A stretch of DNA of 64,000 bases from Meconema thalassinum (taxonomy: Eukaryota; Arthropoda; Insecta; Orthoptera; Tettigoniidae): contig OX336389.2 in NCBI GenBank assembly GCA_946902985.2, positions 1,081,451,788-1,081,515,787 of the forward strand. The letters run 5' to 3'. How positions within the stretch are numbered: position 1 is the first letter of the stretch; every line of letters starts with the position of its first letter. Made by a program: the position numbers and the translations under genes. The notes beneath the pieces were generated by a model. The model saw nothing but the letters and a program-made list of their open reading frames with translations. It did not search any database and was not told where the DNA came from. This document shows positions 31,596-42,084 of the stretch, in pieces.

Positions 31596-31599
31596 GTCT

Positions 31600-32890
31600 T
31601 CAATTGTAATCGGTGAAATTATTAATTGATCATATTAAAAAAATCGTGTGGAATCTAATATAAACGACCCAATTTATTTGGGCATAGCATGTAGTCGTGT
31701 TGACCGACTGAATGCTACTATTCCATTCACAAGTATTAAGTGCGCTGTTCTCAGGTAAACTGCTCAAGAGCCCATACCAACCTCATATTATTCCCTCACC
31801 GCTCACAGAACTATCTTCAGGTATCATTCCACTTGAAACGAAATAGCAGCGCAGCTAGCCTATCATCACTGATAGGCGATGGATACCACAGATCTCCAAT
31901 CAATCACTATTCGTCATTAGCAAAAATCACTTGCTGGAATAACCAATCATTGGTTCACCACAGTTCAGTGACCTGCCTCCTAGGAACCACGTTATATACA
32001 GTGCTGCCATGTCTCTGCTTATGGTGAATAATAGACCTTCCAGGTGATTCACGTGTAAATCCCAGGCCACCAAAATACAACCTATATTGACACCGTGCAC
32101 AATTTACTGTATATATTTACTAAGCTTTGCTCATCACACTCACAACTTACATATACATGGAAAATTTACTTAAAGCTGAATATAAAATGTTGTAGCCTAT
32201 CATTAAAGTTATAAATAAACAAAGTATCGGAACACCATCGTCAAATAAAATCCTGCGTTACTCCGAAATGAAAATATAATATTTAGAACATTATGTACAA
32301 CGATTAAATCGAAAATAGCGTAAATAATGTTGATGATTATGGTAATATCAATCAATAACTTAAAATCTAATGAACTTGCATATACCGCAAACGGAATAAT
32401 TCAATCTGACCAGTTGCCAACTCAATAAAATACTGATATTAAATTATACAATGAATATACAAATAAAACTGGCATGGGGTCGTAATAAAATTGGCTACTC
32501 AGCTTGTGAACAACAAATGAAGGTGAGCTTCAGTCCTGGAGTAATGAACTAATGTGGAATGGAACAAGAGAATTAATTAGGGAGCGCATTAGTGGCCTTT
32601 CAGAGTGACCTTTGTGTGAAGCGTGCAATTAACCATTTTAGGTACCGTACAAATTATACAACAAACACAGCATTGCAACCTATTATTGAGATTTGAATGG
32701 ACACTCAGTGTTATATTGGACAGTAGTGAAATATTCAGTTGTGCGACCACTCAAACAATGAATAAACGCACTATTGATTACTGAACTGTACATTACTACC
32801 TGTCTTCCTCAACAGATTAAGAACAGATAACGTGAACTTGCAGTCATTATATCATACACGCCACCAGTTGTGCTGTTTATTCACGAGTAA
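31600..32890. other. No gene seen
   Basis: Apart from a short word at about 31700 shared with the 60.85-kb repeat (GTGTTGACCGACTGAA), nothing is recognised. Confidence 0.45.
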
Positions 32891-32899
32891 ACCCTGCAA

Positions 32900-34435
32900 C
32901 TCGTAACAATACGTTCAGGCTGATAGCTGTAATAGGTTCTGAGAAAATGTCATTGAATTTAGTAACTTCTTGCGGACGCCATGTGGTTGGTTGATTGTCA
33001 CAGTCTCAAAATTCATATTTGTGAACCTATCTCATAGTCCTTTATAAGGCTACAATCTTTCATGCTGATAACTCTCATATCTTCCAGGAGGAGATAATTA
33101 GATAAATGTTGAGAATTCGCGACGTCGACGATTTATTTCTTACTTGTTACGATTTCAAAATTAACATGAATGGGATTGTTTTATAGTTTTCTATCATGTT
33201 TAAAAATGTCATGCTGATAGCTGTAATTTCTCCGAAATAAAATTTTGAAATTTCGCGCAGCCAGCATGTTGGCTTACTACGTACCATGGTTTTGGTACAA
33301 CCTTTCAGGATGATTGCTGTAAAAATGTTCCTAGAGAAGACAACTTTATTTGGAAAATTCTCTCAGCCACTAAGTTGAGTTCTTGCTTACAGTGGCTTTA
33401 AGAACATACCAGTTACCTCAGCACACGGTAATCCATCATGTTACAATATTTCAGACTGTAGCTGCAACAAGTTCTGAGAAAAGGGAATTCATTTAAAGAA
33501 ATTTAACGTTTCCTCTATGTTCGTATCCTGGTTGTTGAGGTGTCAAAAAGCCACATTAATGTTCTTGTTTTCTAGTCCTCTATCCTGATAAAAAAAAAAC
33601 AGGTTGTTTTCTGTAAAATGTTCCTAGAAGAGACAATTAAACTTTGAGTACTTGCGTGGTTGCCATGTTAGTTTCTCGCTTCGTACGATTTTGAAAGTTA
33701 TATGACTGAACGTGTTTTATAGTCTTCAATCAAGGTGCACTATATCAGACAAATAGCTGCAATGGATTCCGAAATAAGGCAATTAAATCTTGATTTTGGC
33801 TTCTTGCTTATGATGATTTTCAAAGTCATATCATTGAACTGTCTCTATATGATTGATGTACATAATTGCATTTTTATGATTCTCAAGATTATTATGTCAC
33901 TTTCACGTATTGTACGACTTTGAAATGAGTGAACTTGCTTTATAGTTTTCCATCAAGGTACAAACTTTCAACTTAATAGCTATAATACCGTATGTTTCGA
34001 GTTACGGATATTATATTTTGAAAATTTGTCCGAGCACCATATCGGTTTCTTACTTGCCGCAATCTTTACAATATTTCAGTTGATTTGATTTAAAGTCTTC
34101 TGTCGTGGTATTGTACAAAATTTCAGGCTTCTAGCTGTAGAAGAACTGAGGAAAGATAATTATATTTTGGAAATTTAACGTGGCCACCATGCTCGTGTCT
34201 TGGTTGCCACGGTTTCGTATTTCATATCAATGAGCTTGTTTTACAGTCCTCTATCTTGATGCAAAATTTCAGATTACTTTGAAATGTTCTTACAAAATGC
34301 AATAGATTTTCAACTTTTCGTGATCACCAGGTTAGTTTCTCGCGTGTTACGATTTTGTAAGTTAAGTGACTGGACATGCTTGGCGTTTTCTATCTGAGTT
34401 CAAACTTTCATGCGTATAGCTGCAAAGATCATCTG
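32900..34435. repeat. Decayed ~145-bp tandem array, about 10 units
   Basis: Degenerate words around CTGATAGCTGTAAT and GTGGCCACCATGTTAGTTTC recur near 32923, 33062, 33213, 33309, 33453, 33601, 33747, 33971, 34127, 34275 and 34412. Most spacings are 137-156 bp. A lone related unit lies near 51890-52040. Confidence 0.7.
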
Positions 34436-34439
34436 GGCT

Positions 34440-35440
34440 GTCTTGCATCTCATCCTCTAGTCTTCTTCTCACAGCTCTCTTAGTTTGTCTTGACAGTTCT
34501 ACACAGTCCTTTTCTGCACTTTCAACCTTCCTTTTCGGTCCACAATCGATATTCAAATAAAATGGGTGGGATAGAATTCGTATGAAAAATCTGCTGATTT
34601 AAGGAATTTTTGGGAATTGTGGTAAATTTAGGGGTTGAGGGTGATGGGGGATAGGGAAACCGGTGGGAGTATAACGGTAAGGTGAGAGGCCATTTGAAAG
34701 AGCCCCCCCCCCTCCTACCCCTCTTGCCCTTGAAAACGTTTACCATTTTAAAAAATATCAAAAAAACTCAAATTCAAACTTTGTAGTTAGGTCCTTTGGC
34801 AGAAGCTAAAAACCTAACATGTCCTGGAGATATGGGCGTGACCCCCTTTAATTTGAGCTCTCGTGCGACTCTCTACGATTATTAGTTCGAGATATATAAA
34901 TAATCAATAATATTGAGTGGCCATCCTGAATCGACCAATTAAGGATACTTCCCACTCTCGCTCAGGGCACCTCCTTCTCTGTCCGGGTAACGACCTACCT
35001 AAAAATGTTTCACGGCAAAGAGGGCGTTACACGCTTTAATTTGAATCCTTGCACGACTTTATACAATTATTGGTTCGCGAGATGTTTTTTATAATATACA
35101 GTAGATAGGCCTTTTGTCAAAATCTAAAAAAAAAAGACTGAAATTTATTTTCAGACTTAGACAGATTTCTTAGCTGTTGATCAATTAGGGGTATCACCAT
35201 TAGGCGGGAATATGAGGAGAGATCCATGGAAACATGTATTATCGTTGTCAACCACGAGATCTCCCGGCAGATAATGTTTCCGCGCCCATGCAGTGTTGTC
35301 TTGGAAACGCAATTTAAAGCACTTATAATTGAGATATGACTATGAATGATAGCTCAAATTAAAGAAGAAAGTCTCTATATTTATTTGGAATAAAAAAGTA
35401 AAAATAATTTTTTTTGCCAAATTTCACCCTACCGGGTCCC
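34440..35440. other. No gene seen; weak two-unit repeat
   Basis: Two related stretches (GGGCGTGACCCCCTTTAATT near 34828 and GGGCGTTACACGCTTTAATT near 35023) are about 195 bp apart. A C9-10 run is at 34705. No coding region is supported. Confidence 0.45.
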
Positions 35441-36030
35441 CTTACACATCATTAAGTTTGGGAAAAGGTTCTAAGGCTGTGGCAGGTATTGAGTTCTAAT
35501 TATCGATACTATGATTAATGAAAGAATAGGCTATTTCCCATAATTTGTACAGTGCGGTAGGCCTATAACTTTGATCTGCCCTGCTCAGGTAGGTGGTATT
35601 TCCCAGACGTTTGCTTAGTTCTCCCCATGCTGGCCGATTAGTGTTACTTAAGTGTTAAACATACGATATAGTCTCGATTTCGTCCATCTTCCAGTGATTC
35701 CCACACTTGTTTTTCTATCATTTGAGTTTTACTGCTAGGATTAAAATCGTTGAGCACAAACCTAGCAGCCTTCATTTGTATAATCTTCAGCTCACTGATG
35801 AGTCCTACTGATATGCGTCCCAAACCCCTGAGCCGTATTCCAATATCGGCGTCACCAGGGACAAATGCCCTAATTTGTTGGCGGTGGAACTACTACCCGT
35901 TAATACCCTCATTACAATAAGAAGTGATTTGTACGCTTTGGAGACGACACAACCCACATGGGCTCTCCATTTCATATCATTCCTTACATGGTTGCCCAAG
36001 TATTCCCCACCCAGGGGCTCACATCTAGTG
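35440..36030 (-). pseudogene. CR1/Jockey-like LINE RT C-terminal part, old copy
   Basis: Minus-strand frames give YLGNHVRNDMKWRAHVGCV, MRVLTGSSST and LVTPILEYGSGVWDAYQ (to about 35805). After several lesions they continue with RPAWGELSKRLGN and SIPATALEPFPKL. This is the same family as the copies at 17.1 and 30.0 kb, with more stops and frameshifts, so it is the oldest of the three. The 5' side is bounded by a different repeat near 36040. Confidence 0.75.
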
Positions 36031-36059
36031 GGACGTGGGTTTGGCGACCAAGGGGCTCT

Positions 36060-37135
36060 AGATGAGTCCGGCATTGCTTCCACTTACTTGTGCCGGGCTC
36101 CTCTCCGTCTTCTTTCCTGTCGTCCTCACTTGGTCAAATCTTGTTCTCATCCGACCCCGACGGTATTAGGGTATCCGAGGCTAGGGAGTCTCTTCCTTTC
36201 CTGCCTTAATTGGGCCCTTGTCTCAACTTTTCTAGAACCTCCGTGCCTTAGGCGGCAGCACGCCGGCCTCTCACCGCTGGGTCCGTGGTTCAAATCCCGG
36301 TCACTCCATGTGAGATCTGTGCTGGACGAAACGGAGGCAGACAGGTTTTTCTCCGGGTACTCCGGTTTTCCCTGTCACAATTTCATTCCAGCAACACTCT
36401 TCACTATCATTTCATTTCATCTGTCATTCATTTAATCATTGCCCCAGAGGAGTGCGTCAGGCCTCGGCAGCCGGCACAGTTCATATCCTCGCCGCTAGAT
36501 GGGGGCTCCATTCATTCCATTTCTGACCCGGTCGGAGACTGGAAGCAGGCTGTGGATTTTCATTTTTCTCAACTTTTCTGATACCCTCCTTCTGCGGGGG
36601 GGGGGGGGGGGGTAACCTTCTTTTTTAGTCTCCTTTTTCTTTTCATGTTATCTCCTGCCTTCTGCTCAAGGCCCTCAAGGAGGCAGGGTGTATGTAGCCC
36701 CACCATTTCTAGTGCACCCTGGATATTGCTACACCCTCAGGGGCTCACGGCTGATGAGTTCAGGATTCCTGAGCTGGGTCCGGTTTTCCCCCTTTTATCC
36801 ATTACCTCTGGGGCGGACCCTCTGCTCTTCCCCTTTCCTCTCTGCCTTTCATTGCTCACCTTCCTTTCAAGTCCCTCAATCTGCATTCTCCGAGGGTTGA
36901 GGGCATTTCTTTTCCTCCTGTCCTTTATTTGCCTTATTTTCCCTTTGATTTCCATTTCTTCTTCTAGTATGTAAGTTAGTAGTTAGTTTTAGTTATAGTT
37001 AACAGTAATTAGTTTTAGTTATAGTTTACATTTCATTTCCATACTCACGATTACCCAAACCATTAGGGACCGATAACCTAGATGTTAGGCCTCTTAAAAC
37101 AACAATTATCATCATCATCATCATCATCATCATCC
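36060..37135 (+). mobile_element. Composite retroelement: SINE head, pyrimidine-rich body, ATC-repeat tail
   Basis: A tRNA-like segment at about 36240-36310 (GTGGTTCAAATCCCGG B box) is followed by SINE body words (CTCCGGGTACTCCGG, CCAGAGGAGTGCGTCAGG). A G16 run follows at 36595, then a T/C-rich stretch, then the LINE-type 3' end CCTAGATGTTAGGCCTCTTA and an ATC repeat at 37110-37133. The last part is the same 3' end as the 41-bp insert at 11.85 kb. Whether this is one element or two adjacent ones is unclear. Confidence 0.6.
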
Positions 37136-37139
37136 AAGT

Positions 37140-37900
37140 ATTTGCACGAGTCTTTAAGGTATCTAACACTATCATGCTACTACTGTAATATGCTCTGTGT
37201 TCAATTTAAAATAACATCATGGAATACCCATGGAAGTGGTAGCGATCTCTCTACAATAATATTCCAACTCCCTACCCCTCAATTTGATTCTGAATCGCTC
37301 ACCTTAACCCTGTGTCATATTGTGCCAACTGGCTGGACGTGTGTGGGGATAAAATCTTTTTATTCGTAAGTGCACTTTGTTGCATTTCAAACTTACAGCA
37401 CGGTACCCGGGATGGACCTAGTCGATATTTTGCTCATTGGAATTGCGTCAACTATTTTGTCCACAAGTGTACTGTAACTTACAGCAACCGATAAAAATAT
37501 ACTTAGCTCATCTTGAGATTACATTAATGTATAATTAGCTTGGAGTTGTGAGTTTTACAACCGTAATTTTCATGCTCATTTGTATGCATACTTCAATTAA
37601 CACGCCACTGTTTCGCCCCAGTGGTGTGCGGGCTCTTAAGGTACGCCAGGTAATGTGTAGTTCTGGCTGAGCAACACGGAAGCAAATTCGTGGCCTCCGT
37701 TCTGCATTCATTCTTTCATTTTCCAGTTATCCTCTGCAGGGAAATAAACATGGGGACACAACAACTACTGCACAACATTAATATTATACCAACACTTACA
37801 ATGGTATTTCCATTACAATAAAACTAGCACTAATAAAAAATGCTTTATCTACTCACTCCTTCCAACCTGGAAAGCTTATGTAGATTATTGTGCCCATTTC
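37140..37900. other. No gene seen
   Basis: A segment at 37300-37450 (GCCAACTGGCTGGACGTGTG) resembles 13170-13290 in direct orientation, a diverged repeat of unknown type. Confidence 0.45.
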
Positions 37901-37904
37901 GAAA

Positions 37905-37965
37905 GGGGGTTTACCTGGAGGATATATTTCGTTCATCAAGCGAACACCATCTGACCCTGTTCACT
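37905..37965 (-). ncRNA. Possible decayed hammerhead-ribozyme-like motif
   Basis: The complement of 37914-37958 reads CAGATGGTGTTCGCTTGATG then AACGAAAT. It aligns with motifs at 46.55 and 60.7 kb whose shared skeleton resembles CUGAUGA, short stem II, GAAAC. Core positions are mutated here. Confidence 0.25.
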
Positions 37966-38619
37966 TAAGGGGCTCCGGAATGCAGAAAAACTTCACAATT
38001 TAATTTCTAAAGTAATTTTAAGATATGGACCCTTATCTTTCAATCGGTAGACTACGTTCATTTTCTTCATGGCTTATTGTTAAGACTAGTTTCCTTATAC
38101 CAACCCAGAACCGTGCGTCGTATGAGTAAATCTACAATGTAGGTTTTATTTTTCTCTCTTTCACGAGATCCATAGTTAGACAATACACATAAAAAATTAC
38201 GAAAGCAAAACGAGTGTTGAGGGGTTCCAGCATATCTCGTCCTAAAACCAAAACTGTCGCCGTTTCCTCTGCTAGCAAATAAAATCGTTGATTCCAGTTT
38301 CTTGCTAAAAAAAACATTTCTTAATATAAAAATTCCCTTTTTCCCGCAACGTTTCAGCATGCAAAGATTTAGAAATAATTCCACAGTGTGAGTGTTTAAT
38401 TTTTACACAGACGATTTTCAAAATTTACTTTAGTTTAATTTTGCCAGATAGAAACTCTCATGAAAAAGCTTCTAAAATTATGCCATTTGAAGAAAACGAA
38501 AAATAAAAACTTTTCTTATTTTCATAGATCCTGTGTTAAAGTAAGGCGAGCGCATTATGTGACATCCCTGAAATAATTATGTAATTCAATGACGTCGGGT
38601 ATAGGGAAAACTATTAATA

Positions 38620-38852
38620 CACGAAATGTTTAACTGCTCGTATTTGCAGACGACACGGTCATCCTCCCTAGGAACCAAGATGACTTGCAAGCAGTCATGG
38701 AGAACACTAGAGTATGGACACTAGAAAATTATATGGAAATAACAGTGCCAAATCAAAGGCAATGAAATTTAGGAGTGGAGGAAGGATATTTAAGAGCGGC
38801 CACCTCATATGCGGAGGAGAATCACTAGAATTCATACACAGTTTCAAATAGG
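38620..38852 (+). pseudogene. Non-LTR RT fragment with FADD motif
   Basis: The plus strand reads LLVFADDTVILPRNQDDLQA. After a one-base shift near 38745 it continues with KAMKFRSGGRIFKSGH and ESLEFIHSF. This is RT motif C and the following strands of a non-LTR element, about 75 codons in all. The fragment ends where an inverted-repeat element begins at 38851. It is too short for a clade call. Confidence 0.7.
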
Positions 38853-39254
38853 GGATGTCCGTGTAATTTGGACCGGCCTGTAATTTAGACTGAAGTTAGT
38901 TTTGGTACTTGCAAGTTTGGCCACCCCGTTTCTCAGGCAAGGTCAGAAAGACAGTTGAGGAATTCTTTCGCCCTGCGAGTTGTTCTAATCTTGGACTCAA
39001 GGTAAGATTATACGACCATGAGGAAGTGTGCTGTGATGTAATTATTTCAATGAAGTGTGTGTGTGTGTGTCGCTTTCACAAGTACTGCTGCAACATCGTG
39101 GGAAGTTCTAACATACCTTCATTCACCAAATTTTAAATAATTTTCATATTATTTGAATTAGGATTTTATATATGCATGCCGTGTAATTTGGACTGTCCGA
39201 GAGTTTGTAACTTGGTCCATTGAAACAAATGTAATCATTACGTTTCTTCATAGA

Positions 39255-39617
39255 GACCATCTCGTGGTGTAGCGGCTAGTATTCTTGGCTGTCGTCCCGG
39301 AGGTCAGGTTTCGATTTATGGCTCTTCCACGAAATGTTAATTCTGGTGGGAGACCTGGAACGGGTTTCGATTCCCACATAATCTATCCTGAAAGTGGTTT
39401 TCCGTGGTTTCCCACTTTTACACAAGGCAAATGCCGGGATGGGTCCTAACTTAGAGCCACGGCTGCCTTCTCAATCCTATCCCCAGTTAACAAATACATA
39501 CACTGGTACAGGCATCATAATAGCACAGGTTATCACACAAACTCCACACTCACACAAGTACACGGGGCTATATGACTACGATGTCGCAAAGCCCTTGAAA
39601 TAAGCAATAACAACAAC
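39255..39617 (+). repeat. Dimeric tRNA-derived SINE, plus orientation
   Basis: TGTAGCGGCTAGTATTC head, CGGGTTTCGATTCCCAC second half, body GGTTTTCCGTGGTTTCCCAC and an AATAACAACAAC end. Same family as 19950-20340. Confidence 0.8.
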
Positions 39618-39674
39618 TTTCTTCAAAGTTTTATTTCTGATTCTGAAATAAGTTGCTTTATAATTTGAAAGGGA

Positions 39675-40055
39675 TTTGTTGTTGTTGTTGCTTATTTTAG
39701 TGGCTGCGACATCTTGGTCATATAGTCCCGTGTATTTGTGTGTGTGTGTGTGTGGAATTTGTGTGACAACTTGTGTTATTGTGATGGCTGTACAAGTGTG
39801 TGGTTATTTGTAAACTGGGGATAGGATTAGTAAGGAGGCGGCTGAGGCCTTTATTTTGGATCCATAGCAGCATTTTCCAGGAGTAGAGGTGGGGAAACCA
39901 CGGAAGATCACCTCCAGGATGGCTGCAGTGGGAATCGAACCATCCTCTTTCCAGTTTTGCCTCACAAGGCTAAGTGTACTCCGTTCCAGCGCTCAGACCA
40001 GAAATAAAATGGCTTGGTAGAGCTAGGAATCGAACCCGGACCTCCGGGGCTACAT
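39675..40055 (-). repeat. Dimeric tRNA-derived SINE, minus orientation
   Basis: Inverted copy of the preceding SINE (GTTGTTGTTGCTTATTTTAG at 39678, GGAATCGAACCCGG near 40026). The two form a large inverted repeat with a 58-bp spacer. Confidence 0.8.
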
Positions 40056-40179
40056 GCCAAAAGTGACAATCAGAATTCGCAGTATTGTATTTTATTGTTT
40101 AGTATTGCCTAGTAAATGGCTTAAATAACTAACAAGTGTTTTTATTTACCCGTCCAAATTACGCATCGCCCTTTTGTTG

Positions 40180-40400
40180 TTGATTCTTTTGGGGCATTGC
40201 GGCATCGTGGTTTAGTGTGTGTAGAAGTTGTCTGATATACTGTGTCACTGTGATGTCTGTACTAGTGTGTGTACTTTTGCTGTTGTTTCATTGGAGATGC
40301 ATGGACATCATGGTCATTTAGCCCCGTGTATTTGGGTGAGTGTTGAATTTTGTCTGATAACCTGTGTTATTGTGATGGCTGTATTGGTGTGTGTATATAA
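40180..40400 (-). repeat. Two 5'-truncated SINE ends, minus orientation
   Basis: GACATCATGGTCATTTAGCC and TGTGTTATTGTGATGGCTGT at 40305-40385, and a more diverged copy at 40180-40275, are 3' portions of the same SINE family. Confidence 0.65.
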
Positions 40401-40409
40401 AATTCACGC

Positions 40410-40512
40410 GAGGATTCAATCAAAGTATAATATCCGTATAACATGTTGTTTTTCAACAAGCTACTACAACCAACATTCAATTATACTCCTTGAAAAGGAC
40501 AAAGAGTAAAAA
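40410..40512 (-). repeat. 85-bp dispersed repeat, inverted copy
   Basis: The complement matches 21935-22020. Confidence 0.7.
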
Positions 40513-41019
40513 CTATAAATATAACCTGCTGGGATTTGATCCATGAACCTCCAGATTAGAGTCCAGGTCGCTACTACTTCGCCAAAGATGCCGTACTCTA
40601 AAGCTTGGTTAACAACTGGTTTAGTAGAACTCCATGATATTATGTCTTGCAATCAACGATTTCATTAGCGTTTTCTGCCGTTTCTATAAACCATTTGAGA
40701 CTAAGTGTGTAATATTTTGTTTCGTACATTCCTAAAAGGATATAAACTTACGAAGTTGCGGAATTATATGGATTTACAAGCAAGCAATGGCGGCCGTTTT
40801 GATCCAACGGGACGGCACGGACAAGCACGATATGGCACGGTCAGCCTGAACTGTTAGTCACTACTGCGGTTACATATTCTATCATAAAATGCTGATATCC
40901 TACCGGTCACTTCCTTGAGGACAGTTTAAACCTCCCTAAGTACGATGATCGTATTTGGTAAGGCCAGGACTTGTTGAATCGTAAGTTACGGTTTGGCTAT
41001 AATACTTGCATGATTCATA

Positions 41020-41725
41020 CAACCACCATCTGGAAACTATTTGGCTGATGACCTTGTAGTTTAGGAAAAATACGCTTCCTACATTAAGGTATATTGTTGC
41101 AAAATTTGTTAGAGATTGGATGATTGGGCTAGTCGTAATTTGATTCAAACTCAGAACACGTGGGTGGGCACCATTTCTTTTTTTGTTATGATGGCGGCCA
41201 TATAAAACATGACACTGAGTTGCCCCTTGCTAGTGCTACCTCTGTACAAAAGGTGGTTCAATTTGGTTTCGTTGTGTTTGAATTGATAGGGGGGGGGGAT
41301 CGATTTGCACACATACACGTCCGCCATTTGCAAACTATTGGGCTGATGACCTTGTACTTTCGACAAAAGACGCTCCCCGCATGAAGGTATGTTGTTTCAA
41401 ACTTTGGTAAAGATCAGATGATTAGATTAGTCGTAATTTGATTTAATCTTTGAAAATTTGGGTAGCCACCATTACGTTTCCGTAATGATGGCGGCGATAT
41501 AAACATGACACTGAGGTACCCTTTGCTAGTGCTACCTTTGTACCAAATTTCGTTCAATTAAGTTTCACCGTGTTTGAATTGATAGGAGGGGGACACAGAC
41601 ATACCAAATCACACACACACTCACACACACTCACACACAGACAGACACAATTTTTGGCCCTGTGTAGATCTCATAAGTCTACTTTCATTTTTTGGAAATA
41701 TCGAAAGTAGGCTAAAAATCATTGT
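41020..41725. repeat. Second locus of the 293-bp repeat family
   Basis: About two units (GGGCTGATGACCTTGTA at 41339, CCGTAATGATGGCGGCGATA at 41480). They end in a CACACACTCACACA/CAGACAGACA run and the same hairpin TCTACTTTCATTTTTTGG ... CGAAAGTAGGCT as at 23.3 kb. Confidence 0.85.
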
Positions 41726-41936
41726 ATGCACGACAAAAATTTTTGTTCAGTTAATATAACAACGTCATGTACTAGACTCAGAGTGCAAACATTCATTGTA
41801 AAAAGCGTTGGCAAATGATTTTTACATCTTCCATATAAATGTAGAGTGACTGTATAATTTGAACTTTTCTTCAACCAGTAGTTTATTCGAATCAGCTATC
41901 GTTCCAAATCAAAGGTCTTTCTTCTGTTGCAGGAGG

Positions 41937-42080
41937 GGCCAACTGGTGCTGTGTACATCTGCTACGAATGACGTTCAGCATGGCGGAAGAACAGTATGAT
42001 GGTCTCCTTTAACTACCCTGTTTGAGGAGTTTCCTGCAGTTTTCTCTGGAGATGAATCAGAAGATTAAATGGCACTTGTA
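41937..42080 (+). other. Possible 3'-terminal exon
   Basis: A strong acceptor (TCTTTCTTCTGTTGCAG) precedes a G+C-richer block. In phase 0 it reads EGPTGAVYICYE then TGA; the rest would be untranslated. Phase 0 is the phase left by the exon ending at 26015, but that exon already ends in TAG, so this could be its 3' UTR exon. No donor or clear poly(A) signal was identified. Confidence 0.3.
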
Positions 42081-42084
42081 ACAT

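Larger units (their letters stand above)
38851..40173. mobile_element. Candidate DNA transposon with GTAATTTGGAC ends and nested SINEs
   Basis: The left end GGGGATGTCCGTGTAATTTG (38851-38870) resembles the complement of the right end, GGGCGATGCGTAATTTGGAC (40150-40172). A further GCCGTGTAATTTGGACTGTC lies at 39179. Two SINEs in opposite orientation occupy most of the interior. Coding capacity is not recognised. Confidence 0.45.

Noticed and set aside
35875..36974. Plus-strand frames of 98-186 codons
   Set aside because: They overlap the antisense of a LINE fragment, a SINE head and a pyrimidine-rich stretch. The amino-acid makeup follows the base bias.
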